Source of the DNA: Acidobacteriota bacterium
GTDB taxonomy: Bacteria; Acidobacteriota; Terriglobia; Acidiferrales; UBA7541
DNA: 64,000 nt
NCBI GenBank assembly: GCA_013289855.1
Contig: JABCZD010000017.1
Span: forward strand, 30,487 to 94,486
Direction of reading: 5' to 3'
Every line of letters starts with the position of its first letter. The first letter of the stretch is position 1. A program made the position numbers and the translations under genes. Shown piece after piece: positions 16,361 to 25,242 of this stretch. Below the pieces are notes generated by a model that had not been told where the DNA came from, did no database searches, and saw only the letters and a list, made by a program, of their open reading frames with translations.

Positions 16361-17893
16361 ATGCTCACACGACGGGAATTCCTTGTCACCGCAGCCTGCA
16401 CGGTGGCTGCAGCGCCTCTTCACGCGCAGGGCCAAAGCAAGGTTCGAATTGCGCTCACCATTCCCAGCGAAGCGACTGGCCCTCATATGCCCGTTGACTT
16501 TGTCGGCCTGTCTTACGAGGTGCAGCAACTCACGGACCCGGCTTTCTTTTCGGTGCAGAACAGCGGTCTGATTCGCGAGTTTAGAGCACTCTCCTCAACT
16601 GGAGTTTTGCGCCTGGGGGGAAACACCAGCGAGTTCGCTTTCTGGAAACCTAAGCCTGACTCTCCCGAACCAGAGCACCCTCCAGTCCGTGAGGTCATAG
16701 GCGAGCCGAAGGCTCGCTACTACGGGGTGACGGTAGAGGCAGTCAGGAACCTGGCGGAGTTCCTCCTAGCCACCGGTTGGACCTGCATCTACGGAATCGG
16801 AATGGGCACCAATACACCGGCACGCGCCGCCGAGGAAGCAGTCTCTGTATCCGAGACGCTCGGCACCCGCCTGCAGTACTTCCAGATCGGGAACGAGGCG
16901 GATCTATTTGACCGGCATCTGCGTGATCCGAAAACATGGTCGGCCAAGACCTACCTGGAAGAATGGCTCACGCTGGCGCGCGCTATCGCGGCCCGGGTGC
17001 CCGCGGCCAAGTTCGGTATGCCTGATGTTGCGAGCTACGTGTCGTGGCTGACCGAGATTGCTGATCAATGGCCTTCCGTCCAGTCGCCGCCCCGCGTGCC
17101 GACGCTGACTCATCATTATTATTTTGGCGGCCCGGCAACGAACCCCGAGGTCAACATTCCAAACTTGCTGAAACCGGCGACTATGCAAAAGGTGCAGGAC
17201 ACGGCGAATATCGCAGCGGCCGCCGCCAGCAAGATTGCTGCGCGCGTACGCATGACCGAGGGCAACACCTGCTATCGCGGGGGCAAGCCGGGAGTCTCCG
17301 ACGTATTTGCCGCCGCGCTTTGGTCAGCCGACTATTCACTGCTGCTGGCCAGTAACGATTATTTGGGGGTCAATCTGCACGGTGGTACCGGCAAATCCGT
17401 GGCCAATTCCGTTGGTGGATCTCTGCCCGGCGACGCGCTTCTCGAAGCCAATGGCGAAACTCCCCAACAGATTGCCGCACATCCGCATCCCTTCTACACA
17501 CCGATTGCGACGTTTGGCTCGGACTATACGTTGGAGCCAGTCGCGTATGGTCTCAAGTTTGCCGGCTCGTTCAGTGGCGGAACACTCTTGAAGACCGAGT
17601 TTTCGGCGAAGCTGCAGGCTGCAGGAGTCAACGCAACGGCGTATGCCGCAAAGCTGCCCACCGGCCAGACCTCGGTCATCATTCTGAACAAGGACGCGGG
17701 TACGGACCTTGAGGTGGAACTCGATTTCGGTCGTGACGTCAGCGGAGCGGTCGAAACCGAAATATTGCACGCTCCGGCGCTGGATAGCCGCGAAGCGCAC
17801 ATCACAACCTCAACGAAAACCGACTCGCTCCAGCACGGCAAGTGCTCCGTCATTATTTCCCGTGCCGCCGGATTACGCCTGACGGTGATCTGA
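16361..17893 (+). CDS. GH79-like glycoside hydrolase with Tat-type leader
   Basis: The 510-aa protein starts MLTRREFLVTAACTVAAAP, a Tat-type signal (RR near the N-terminus, AxA-like site near HAQ). The body resembles heparanase/beta-glucuronidase-type GH79 TIM-barrel enzymes: LRLGGNTSEF, then the candidate acid/base Glu (about 179) in QIGNEADLF and a candidate nucleophile Glu (about 300) in RMTEGNTC, followed by a C-terminal beta domain (about 400-510). Retaining hydrolysis of a uronic-acid-containing glycan outside the cytoplasm is inferred; the substrate is unknown. The ATG at 16361 has GAGGG upstream. Its stop lies 29 bp from that of the convergent DUF362 gene, whose product also carries a twin-arginine leader. 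Confidence 0.75.
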   Translation: MLTRREFLVTAACTVAAAPLHAQGQSKVRIALTIPSEATGPHMPVDFVGLSYEVQQLTDPAFFSVQNSGLIREFRALSSTGVLRLGGNTSEFAFWKPKPDSPEPEHPPVREVIGEPKARYYGVTVEAVRNLAEFLLATGWTCIYGIGMGTNTPARAAEEAVSVSETLGTRLQYFQIGNEADLFDRHLRDPKTWSAKTYLEEWLTLARAIAARVPAAKFGMPDVASYVSWLTEIADQWPSVQSPPRVPTLTHHYYFGGPATNPEVNIPNLLKPATMQKVQDTANIAAAAASKIAARVRMTEGNTCYRGGKPGVSDVFAAALWSADYSLLLASNDYLGVNLHGGTGKSVANSVGGSLPGDALLEANGETPQQIAAHPHPFYTPIATFGSDYTLEPVAYGLKFAGSFSGGTLLKTEFSAKLQAAGVNATAYAAKLPTGQTSVIILNKDAGTDLEVELDFGRDVSGAVETEILHAPALDSREAHITTSTKTDSLQHGKCSVIISRAAGLRLTVI

Positions 17894-17921
17894 GCCGTTT
17901 CCGTGGAGATCGATCCCTACT

Positions 17922-19163
17922 TCATACTTGAAAAAGCTCGATCCCGTCCGCTTTTCCAAGATTGCGCGAGTACTTCTTGTCTGTCCCATTGTTCCAATGT
18001 TCATGCACGCCAAGGCTGCGGCAGCGGATGCCGTCGCGTTCCGGATCATACAGAGTCTTCGAAGGTGGGTCGTTCGCCAGGGCGGACTCGCGCAGGTAGT
18101 TATCGGCATTCGCGATATCTGGAAGATCGGGCCATTCTGAAGTCAGAAAATCGAAGCCGACGGAATCGATCGCTACGCCGTCCAGCGACATAAAAATGCT
18201 GTTCGGCCAAGCATCGTTGAAAGGCGCCATCTTCCACTTGCGATGCGGCGGACCATCCACGTTGTCGTTTCCATAGAGCCCATCAACAATAAAAAGGATG
18301 GTTTTCTCGCCGAGGTCTTTATGACCCAAATAATCCGTGAACGCGGCGTAACTTGCCGAACCATCTTTGTTGTGATTGAAACCGTCGTGCGCGTTCTTGC
18401 GCCAGTCGGGGTTGATACTCGTAGCCCCGAACAGATTCTTCGCGCAAAGTGTTACCCCTGAACTCACATGCGCTCTTAACACGGCAGCATCAATTAAGTA
18501 GGCGGCCTCGACCACGGTGGTATCGAGTCCGGTGGCGTTGCGGCTCTCAATGGAGAAAGGAATCGCATTGGGTTTGAACTCGGCCTTTACTCGCCCATCC
18601 CCTCCGATATGGTCTACAAACGTGACGCCGGGAAATTCATGGTGAATCTTGTCATAGAGATTGCCGGGAATGAACCGGCTGGAATCGAAGACGGTGATCG
18701 ATGATTGCGGCACTCGCGCTGGGCCGCTCAACTGTCGGACCAGTGAAAGGAGCAAATGCGGCGAGGAGTTCAGGCGTTCGATCGTGCCGTGGTCCGTTGT
18801 GTTGTTCAGGTTCGCCTTGATCGCGATCTTCTCGCCGGCCTTATATCCGGCGTTCTCGCGACCGTGCGTGCGATTGAAATATTGAAAGATGGAGTTCCAC
18901 GCCTGGGCGTCGCTTTTTTGATTGGTTAGACCGCAAATGGACCGGGAAACCATGCGGTCAATCACAGACTGGTCGTTGTTGGCATCGGTCCACCACGAAC
19001 CTGTCCCATTCCAGGTCACCGCCGCTGGATCGTGCGCCCAGGTGACTCGGCCGGGAACGACGCCGCGGGGAACTCCTAATGGGGACAGTGGCTCGAACAA
19101 GGACGGCCGCAGGTAAGTGGCAGCGGCCAGCGCCACGGTGAATTGTCGACGGGTCATGTCCAT
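17922..19163 (-). CDS. DUF362-domain protein with Tat-type leader
   Basis: The 413-aa product begins MDMTRRQFTVALAAATYL, a twin-arginine-like leader. The body has DUF362 features: a long domain with KIAIKANLNNTT, ITVFDSSRF, a central AAYLIDAAVLRAHVSSGVTLCAKNLFG and a terminal VAIDSVGFDFL segment. Family members often carry iron-sulfur clusters, but the CxxC pairs that would show this are not seen here, so it may be a cluster-free member. The biochemical role is unknown. It is convergent with the GH79-like gene. A GAGG lies just upstream of the start. Confidence 0.78.
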   Translation of the reverse strand: MDMTRRQFTVALAAATYLRPSLFEPLSPLGVPRGVVPGRVTWAHDPAAVTWNGTGSWWTDANNDQSVIDRMVSRSICGLTNQKSDAQAWNSIFQYFNRTHGRENAGYKAGEKIAIKANLNNTTDHGTIERLNSSPHLLLSLVRQLSGPARVPQSSITVFDSSRFIPGNLYDKIHHEFPGVTFVDHIGGDGRVKAEFKPNAIPFSIESRNATGLDTTVVEAAYLIDAAVLRAHVSSGVTLCAKNLFGATSINPDWRKNAHDGFNHNKDGSASYAAFTDYLGHKDLGEKTILFIVDGLYGNDNVDGPPHRKWKMAPFNDAWPNSIFMSLDGVAIDSVGFDFLTSEWPDLPDIANADNYLRESALANDPPSKTLYDPERDGIRCRSLGVHEHWNNGTDKKYSRNLGKADGIELFQV

Positions 19164-19432
19164 TTTGCCTCGCTCCTGTCGCGCAAATTCTCACGATTCT
19201 GTGAATCGTTTTGCCTGCAAGCGCAAAACTGTTGCAGCCTCTTCACAAACAGCGCGGCCTTGCGTTAGAGACCGGCGGTTGCAGCGCGGTGACTTGACCT
19301 GCCCGGTGAATCGTACCCGACGCAAGTAGAATCCTCAACTAGCATGTCGCTATAGATGGCAAATTGGTTTTCTGAGAGATATTTCCTGAAAGGGGAAAAG
19401 TGCGAATCACCGCGCATTTACTGATGATTGTT

Positions 19433-19499
19433 ATGGTGGGCCTGGGTGGACTTGAACCACCGACCTCGCCCTTATCAGGGGCGCGCTCTAGCCACCTGA
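19433..19499 (-). pseudogene. Displaced 3' fragment of tRNA-Ile
   Basis: These 67 bp are identical to 21733-21799, which covers the 3' 66 nt (with CCA) of the intact tRNA-Ile. The copy lacks the first 11 nt, so the acceptor stem cannot form and it is not a functional tRNA. The two copies are direct repeats exactly 2300 bp apart and bracket the CocE-like hydrolase gene, as left and right attachment sites would. Confidence 0.9.
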
Positions 19500-19619
19500 A
19501 CAAACAGCACCCGCTTTCGGGAGCTTTTTCTCCGCTGCACCGCCCCAGCCGCACCATCGTTCGCTTGTAGAATTGTCGCCACGCGCCGTAAGCTGGTGCC
19601 CGCATCCGAACAAGGAGAA

Positions 19620-21629
19620 ATGATGACCGCTGCAATTTGTTCCACGCTGCTTGTGATTTTGCTCTGTAGCGCAGCGACCGCCAGCGCGCAAACCACGCAG
19701 TCCGCACCGATGAAGATTGGCGACGACCAGATGGGCCATGACTTCCAGGCACCATCCGTTGAACGCAACTACGATCGCCGCGTGGTTATGGTCCCGATGC
19801 ACGACGGCGTCAAGCTTTTCACTGTCATCTTTGTTCCGAAGGGAGCGCACGACGCCCCCATCATGCTCACGCGCACCTGCTACGACGCCGCGGCTCATGT
19901 CCGCAACCACGCGGCGCCTCCCGCACGCACGCTGCTGGATGAACTTTCTCTCGCCGACGAGGGATTTGTCGCAAACGGCTATATCCGCGTTTACCAGGAT
20001 GTGCGCGGCAAGTACGGCTCCGAAGGTCCGTATCTGATGACACCTCTGCCTGTCGATTCAGGCTTCAATAACACGGGTGCCGATGACACCACCGATGCAT
20101 GGGATACCATCGATTGGCTGGTAAAGAATATCGCGGAGACCAACGGCCGCGTCGGCATGATTGGCTCTTCCTACGAAGGCTTCACAGTTGTGATGGCTCT
20201 GTTGCATCCTCACCCGGCGCTGAAGGTCGCTGTGCCCGAAAGCCCCATGGTTGACGGCTGGATGGGCGATGACTGGTTCCACTATGGAGCCTTCCGCCTG
20301 CCCAACATCGACTATGTCATCGAACAGATGACCGCTCGCGGCGAAGGCTTCCGTGCTCCTCGCATCGGTGACGACTACACCAACTACCTCAACGCAGGTT
20401 CAGCCGCTGACATGGCGCGACAAGAAGGCGGCGCCGGTCTCTCTTTCAATCGCATCCTCAGCGACCATCAGGCTTACGACGCGTTTTGGCAGGCTGGCGC
20501 CCTCGACAAGCTGATTGCCAAGCTTCCGATCACCGTGCCCACCATGTGGGAGCAGGGCCTCTACGACCAGGAAGACATGTGGGGCGCCATCCACTCCTAT
20601 CGCGCGCTACAAGGCAAAGCGAACGCCAGCGGCATGAACTTCCTCGTAATGGGACCGTGGTTCCACTCGCAGATCAATCGCCAGGGCCGCGGTTTAGGTC
20701 CGTTCCTCTGGGCCACGGATACCGCCAACCAGTGGCGCCGCGAGATAATGGTCCCTTTCGTCAATCAATATCTAAAGCTCGATTCTCCGAAGGCGGACAC
20801 CCCTCCGGTGTGGGTGTATGACACCGGTTTGGACCATTGGGATCGTCTCAGCACTTTCCCCACAAGTTGCGAGCAGGGCTGCGTAGTGCCCTCGAAGCCG
20901 CTCTATCTCGCCCGCGGTGGCAAGCTTTCGTTCAGTGCTCCGGTGCGCGAAGAAAAGGCCGACCGCTACACGGAATTTGTTTCCGATCCCGCCAAGCCCG
21001 TGCCCTACCGTCCGCGGCCTATCTTGGAAAAGGACGGCACCGGCTGGCGCACCTGGCTCGTCACCGACCAGCGTTTCGTGGACGGTCGTCCCGACGTGCT
21101 GACCTTCGTCAGCGAACCGCTTTTCACACCGCTAAAACTCTCCGGCGAGCCCGTCATCCATTTGATCGCTTCCACCACCGGCACCGATTCGGACTGGGTC
21201 GTCAAGCTGATTGACGTCTACCCCAACCGCGAGCTTTCCAACATGGATGTAAGCGGCGCGTTTCCCGGCCTCCTCGCGCAACCTTTGGACATGAATGGCT
21301 ATGAACTTCCCATCGCCACGGATATTTTCCGCGGCCGTTATCGCACCAGCTTCGAACACCCTTCGGCCATTGAGTCGGACAAGCCGCTCGAATACACATT
21401 CGCGCTGCCCATGGTCGAGCGCACCATTCCCGCTGGTCACCGTCTCATGGTCCAGGTGCAGTCCACGCTCTTTCCGCTCTACGACCGCAACCCACAGACG
21501 TTTGTGCCCAACATTTTTGAGGCAAAACTGGCCGACTACCAAAAAGCCGCGCAGCGCATCTGGCATACCACCGGAGACGCCACCTATATCAGTCTGCCCA
21601 TCGTGCCCGTCACGACTACACACCCATGA
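19620..21629 (+). CDS. CocE/NonD-family hydrolase (X-Pro dipeptidyl-peptidase S15-like)
   Basis: The 669-aa protein has a signal peptide (MMTAAICSTLLVILLCSAATASAQ), an alpha/beta-hydrolase domain with nucleophile Ser in MIGSSYEGF (GxSYxG) and a DVRGKYGSEG segment, a helical cap, and a C-terminal jelly-roll domain (about 430-669). The family cleaves esters, beta-lactam acyl groups or X-Pro dipeptides; the secreted substrate cannot be assigned. The ATG at 19620 follows AAGGAGAA. It is the only gene between the tRNA-Ile fragment and the intact tRNA-Ile, so it may be cargo of a decayed integrative element. No integrase remains. Confidence 0.9.
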   Translation: MMTAAICSTLLVILLCSAATASAQTTQSAPMKIGDDQMGHDFQAPSVERNYDRRVVMVPMHDGVKLFTVIFVPKGAHDAPIMLTRTCYDAAAHVRNHAAPPARTLLDELSLADEGFVANGYIRVYQDVRGKYGSEGPYLMTPLPVDSGFNNTGADDTTDAWDTIDWLVKNIAETNGRVGMIGSSYEGFTVVMALLHPHPALKVAVPESPMVDGWMGDDWFHYGAFRLPNIDYVIEQMTARGEGFRAPRIGDDYTNYLNAGSAADMARQEGGAGLSFNRILSDHQAYDAFWQAGALDKLIAKLPITVPTMWEQGLYDQEDMWGAIHSYRALQGKANASGMNFLVMGPWFHSQINRQGRGLGPFLWATDTANQWRREIMVPFVNQYLKLDSPKADTPPVWVYDTGLDHWDRLSTFPTSCEQGCVVPSKPLYLARGGKLSFSAPVREEKADRYTEFVSDPAKPVPYRPRPILEKDGTGWRTWLVTDQRFVDGRPDVLTFVSEPLFTPLKLSGEPVIHLIASTTGTDSDWVVKLIDVYPNRELSNMDVSGAFPGLLAQPLDMNGYELPIATDIFRGRYRTSFEHPSAIESDKPLEYTFALPMVERTIPAGHRLMVQVQSTLFPLYDRNPQTFVPNIFEAKLADYQKAAQRIWHTTGDATYISLPIVPVTTTHP

Positions 21630-21733
21630 AAGTCAGCCTGGCGGACGCTAGCCGTCAAGAACGGCGAAACCGTGACCATCTACCGCTGGGGTATGCCCGC
21701 CGTCGATATGCTCGTATCTGAAGGTGATTTGAA

Positions 21734-21810
21734 TGGTGGGCCTGGGTGGACTTGAACCACCGACCTCGCCCTTATCAGGGGCGCGCTCTAGCCACCTGAG
21801 CTACAGGCCC
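21734..21810 (-). tRNA. tRNA-Ile (GAT anticodon)
   Basis: The minus strand folds as a complete cloverleaf: acceptor GGGCCTG with CAGGCCC, D-arm, anticodon loop CTGATAAG (GAT), T-loop GGTTCAAGTCC, discriminator A and an encoded CCA (21734-21736), 77 nt in all. Its 3' end faces the duplicated fragment at 19433-19499. Confidence 0.96.
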
Positions 21811-21998
21811 ATGCTGGAGAACAACCCTGAAATTCTAACAGGCCGCCCGCGTCGCGCACAACTTTATCCTTCGCCGCACCCCGCACAATTTCCAAACTCA
21901 CCGCGTCGTTTCTCCAATCGCGACCCGCCAATCGGACAGATCCTCTGCCAAGTGCATTCGAACAATCCACGTGCTAGTAATAGTACCCAAAAAAGGTC

Positions 21999-22027
21999 TT
22001 GACAGATTAAACATCAAGTGCTATATT
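21999..22027 (+). promoter_or_regulatory. Near-consensus sigma-70 promoter with no gene behind it
   Basis: TTGACA (21999-22004), a 17-nt spacer and TATATT (22022-22027) form one of the best promoter matches in the window. Transcription would begin near 22034. The next annotated + strand gene starts at 23065, so a non-coding transcript or a lost gene is implied. Confidence 0.55.
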
Positions 22028-22091
22028 TCTCGCGTTCAGAACTTCGTCTACCCCACTAGCATTCCCAAAACGGTAAAGCCGGAAGGTCCGT

Positions 22092-22115
22092 ACGGGCACG
22101 GCATGCCGTGCCCGT
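22092..22115. repeat. Palindromic repeat, family A copy 1
   Basis: A 24-bp perfect palindrome whose central 20 bp, GGGCACGGCATGCCGTGCCC, recur exactly at 35701-35720. Both are intergenic. It could form a hairpin in the transcript from the 21999 promoter. Confidence 0.75.
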
Positions 22116-22484
22116 CGCTCCGTTATGGAAAAACTTTCTCTTTTAGGGAGTAACCAATTTACAAACAGAAATCTCCTCTAACTCCCGCAGAATGAACACT
22201 TGCAAAACGATATCAAAACAAAGGACTTTAACTACCTTTAGAATGACATCCTTTCAGAAAACTCTAGGGTTAGAATCGGGGTGGAACAGACAAATCAAGC
22301 CCGTCGCCGCTCACAATTCCTTGGATAAGCCACCCGACAATGTCCCGAAAGCGCTTCCTCGGACGAGCGTCCAGCACGGCTCCAAGCAACGCGCAAAACA
22401 TTGGTTTTGTTCCTAGAGCCAGCTCGTGCATACCGCAGAACCTGCTTCTGCTCGCAGGTCGGGGTGTTTAAGGGCGTGCCTGAC

Positions 22485-22802
22485 CTACTGCACGAATCCC
22501 ACATTGGGCGTCGGCCCGCCGTCCGGCGCTTCCTTAATCGCCCCGAACTGCGCTTCATACCGCGCCAGGTTCTCCCCCAGCGCCCGCCAGATCCTCTTGG
22601 CATGGCCCGGGCTCACGATCGTGCTGTTCATCAACTTGCCTTGCGCCCCGTTCGGGAAAATATAAATAAAATTCAGCGTGAACTCTTCCAGGTTGTGATG
22701 AATCATCACCAGGTTGCTGTACTGTCCCTGTAATTCCTTCTCGTCCGCCTTGATCTGCACCTGCCCTTGCGGTGCTTGCTGCGGTGGCCGCTGCTCGTCC
22801 AT
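22485..22802 (-). CDS. DUF3467 protein
   Basis: The 105-aa product carries the DUF3467 pattern: YSNLVMIHHNLEEFTLNFIYIFP, then NSTIVSPGHAKRIWRALGENLARYEAQFG. The N-terminal 20 residues are Gln/Pro-rich. Function is unknown; homologs are small soluble proteins found across many bacterial phyla. The ATG at 22802 is chosen because the frame's upstream extension (to 22994) runs through a palindromic repeat (22903-22924) and is not conserved-looking. Confidence 0.82.
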   Translation of the reverse strand: MDEQRPPQQAPQGQVQIKADEKELQGQYSNLVMIHHNLEEFTLNFIYIFPNGAQGKLMNSTIVSPGHAKRIWRALGENLARYEAQFGAIKEAPDGGPTPNVGFVQ

Positions 22803-22902
22803 AACGTTGCGCTCCTCGAATTCTGTCTCGAAGTTATCACAAGCCGCGCTCCGCTGCTCATCGAAGCACCGCGTTCGTACGTACCTAATGCCGTAGTACG
22901 CG

Positions 22903-22924
22903 GCACAGCCAATCCTGGCTGTGC
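22903..22924 (+). repeat. Palindromic repeat, family B copy
   Basis: Arms GCACAGCCA and TGGCTGTGC flank a 4-nt loop ATCC. A nearly identical copy lies at 37400-37421 in the opposite orientation, and a partial copy at 15564. Confidence 0.65.
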
Positions 22925-23064
22925 TCTTAAGACTGCAACAGGAACTGCAAGCGGGGTGCCCCGTGAGCACATTGCTTCGCAGCCTTATTGACATTCACCC
23001 GTATTAAGCGTAGTTTATTAGCAGAGTTTAACGTAGTTAACAAAAAATCCAATTACGCCCGCTA

Positions 23065-24456
23065 ATGGCCAGCACGCTTCCACCGCCGCTCGAAACCGAA
23101 ACTCTTCTCGCAACCGCCGCCGCGCGTTCACCCGAAGCGACCTCAGCAGCGGCCAGTCATCACTATCCTTCGCTTCCCGAAGCCCATCGCAGCATTCCCA
23201 TCCACTCCACCGCCTCTTGGCTGCGCAAACTTTTCGCTTTCGCCGGGCCCGGCTATCTCGTCGCCGTCGGTTACATGGACCCCGGCAACTGGGCCACCGA
23301 CATTGGCGGCGGCGCAAAGTTCGGCTATCAACTGCTCAGCGTCGTGCTCATCAGCAATTTAATGGCGATGTTTCTGCAAGCGCTTTCCGCCAAGCTCGGC
23401 ATCGTCACCGGACGCGACCTCGCCCAAGCTTGCCGTGAACACTATTCGCGTCGCACCTCATTCTTGCTGTGGATCGCCTGCGAAATCGCCATCGCCGCCT
23501 GCGACCTCGCCGAAGTATTGGGCTCGGCGATCGCCCTGCAACTGCTCTTTGGCTTGCCACTTCTCGCCGGCGTGGTCATCACCGCGCTGGATGTGTTGAT
23601 CGTCCTCGCGCTGCAAGGCCGCGGCTTCCGCCTCATCGAAGCCTTTGTGGTGACGCTGATCCTCACCATCGCGGCGTGTTTCGCTTACGAAATTCTCATC
23701 GCCCGTCCCATCTGGATGGAGGCCGCTCGTGGCTTTATCCCGCACGCCGTAATCCTGCGCAATCGCGAAATGCTCTACATTGCCATCGGCATCCTCGGCG
23801 CCACCGTCATGCCGCACAATCTTTATCTGCATTCCAGCATCGTGCAGACCCGCGCCTTCGGCTCCGCTTTTCGCGACAAGCGCGAAGCCCTCCGCTTCGC
23901 CTACATCGATTCCAACTTCGCCCTGGGCATCGCGCTCTTTATCAACGCCGCCATCCTCGTCCTCGCCGCCGCCGCGTTCCACACCCGAGGCCTGCATGAC
24001 GTCGCGGAAATCGCCAGTGCCTACAAACTCCTCAGTCCCGTACTCGGCGCCAGCCTGGCCAGCACCATCTTCGCCTGCGCTCTTCTAGCGTCGGGACAAA
24101 ACTCCACGCTCACCGGCACGCTCGCCGGCCAAATCGTCATGGAAGGCTTCCTGGACATTCGCCTGAAGCCCTGGCTGCGCCGCTTGATCACCCGTGCCAT
24201 CGCCATCATTCCCGCAATTCTGGTCATCGCCATCGCCGGCGAAAGCAAAGTCACCTGGCTAATCATCCTCAGCCAGGTAGTCCTAAGCTTTCAGCTGCCC
24301 TTTGCCGTAATTCCGCTCGTGCAATTTACGAACGACCGCAAACGCATGGGCGTCTTCGCCAACTCGCGCCTAACCGTAGTAGTAGCCTGGATCATCGCCG
24401 CCGCCATCCTCTTCTTCAATTTTGAGCTCCTCTATCTGACCTTTCGCGGCGCGTGA
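23065..24456 (+). CDS. NRAMP-family divalent metal (Mn2+/Fe2+) transporter
   Basis: The 463-aa protein has about 11 membrane segments. TM1 carries the metal-binding DPGNW motif (MDPGNWATDIGG) and TM6 carries VMPHNLYLHSSIVQTR, the MPH motif with the Met ligand. It should import Mn2+ or Fe2+ with protons. The N-terminal 50 residues are an Ala/Pro-rich cytoplasmic tail longer than usual. The ATG at 23065 is taken as the start although no strong ribosome binding site is seen. It stands alone in a 600-bp clear neighbourhood. Confidence 0.94.
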   Translation: MASTLPPPLETETLLATAAARSPEATSAAASHHYPSLPEAHRSIPIHSTASWLRKLFAFAGPGYLVAVGYMDPGNWATDIGGGAKFGYQLLSVVLISNLMAMFLQALSAKLGIVTGRDLAQACREHYSRRTSFLLWIACEIAIAACDLAEVLGSAIALQLLFGLPLLAGVVITALDVLIVLALQGRGFRLIEAFVVTLILTIAACFAYEILIARPIWMEAARGFIPHAVILRNREMLYIAIGILGATVMPHNLYLHSSIVQTRAFGSAFRDKREALRFAYIDSNFALGIALFINAAILVLAAAAFHTRGLHDVAEIASAYKLLSPVLGASLASTIFACALLASGQNSTLTGTLAGQIVMEGFLDIRLKPWLRRLITRAIAIIPAILVIAIAGESKVTWLIILSQVVLSFQLPFAVIPLVQFTNDRKRMGVFANSRLTVVVAWIIAAAILFFNFELLYLTFRGA

Positions 24457-24634
24457 TCCTTTTGGACTGCGGCGGCGTGACGCCGCTTTCACGGTCATAA
24501 AATTAGCTCCAATACTCACGTTCCGCCACCGTGAAACACAACGGGTGGATCCTCGACCTCTGGCATCACAAATCTAAGGACTTTGTTGACGGAATGCGAA
24601 TGCGAAAAACTATGCGAAAATTAACCATTCGCCT

Positions 24635-25096
24635 ATGACCACCGCGACCCAACGCAACCTCTTACTGCGCAAAATCCTCTTCGCCGCAGTCTTGGCGTTG
24701 GTCGCATTGTCCATCGTGTTGGCCGCTCGCGAAAAGCGCACCTGGAATATCCCTGACGGAGCCAAGCAACGCAAAAATCCGCTGCAGCCTTCTGCCGCAG
24801 GTTTGCAAGCCGTCCGCGATCTGTACATGGAAAACTGCGCGCAATGCCATGGCGCAACCGGCAAAGGCGACGGTCCCGAAGCTACCATGTACGATCCACT
24901 TCCCGCCGATCTCAGCAATCGCCCCTTCAACGCCGGCCTCACCGACGGCGAAATCTTTTACCAAATCAGCGAAGGCAAAAAGCCCATGCCCGCGTTCAAA
25001 CGCCGCTTCACCGAAGACCAACGCTGGCAACTCGTTTTCCTGGTGCGCTCCTTCGCCGCGCCGCCGCCCGCCGCCGCGGCACCCGTAAAGAAGTAG
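24635..25096 (+). CDS. Membrane-anchored monoheme cytochrome c
   Basis: The 153-aa product has one hydrophobic segment (ILFAAVLALVALSIVLAA, about residues 13-30) and a class I cytochrome c domain with a single heme motif NCAQCHGATGKGDGPEA and a distal Met candidate in KKPMPAFKRRFTEDQ. The tail is Ala/Pro-rich. It is probably a periplasmic electron carrier tethered to the inner membrane. There is no oxidase gene nearby. The gene lies between the NRAMP and amidohydrolase genes in the same direction, with no clear functional link. Confidence 0.88.
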   Translation: MTTATQRNLLLRKILFAAVLALVALSIVLAAREKRTWNIPDGAKQRKNPLQPSAAGLQAVRDLYMENCAQCHGATGKGDGPEATMYDPLPADLSNRPFNAGLTDGEIFYQISEGKKPMPAFKRRFTEDQRWQLVFLVRSFAAPPPAAAAPVKK

Positions 25097-25242
25097 GAAA
25101 GCAAAGAAACCACGACGCAACGACCCAATGAAAGAATGAGCGCGCCTGTCGTGATCCGTTTCTTTCTTTCGCCCCGGTACTTTCTAAGCGCCACGGTTCC
25201 ATCTATACTCCAACAGCAAATTTATCTTTCTTGAGGAGCAGC

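Larger units (their letters stand above)
21811..22484. other. Gene-free region with orphan promoter and palindrome
   Basis: About 670 bp without a supported protein gene. It contains a near-consensus sigma-70 promoter (21999-22027) and a 24-bp perfect palindrome (22092-22115). The short frames here have no ribosome binding site or protein-like composition. It may encode a small RNA. Confidence 0.55.

Noticed and set aside
19433..19499. Second functional tRNA-Ile
   Set aside because: The first 11 nt are replaced by unrelated sequence, so the acceptor stem cannot pair.
22803..22994. N-terminal extension of the DUF3467 gene
   Set aside because: It runs through a palindromic repeat and has no family-like residues; the Met at 22802 fits the family length.
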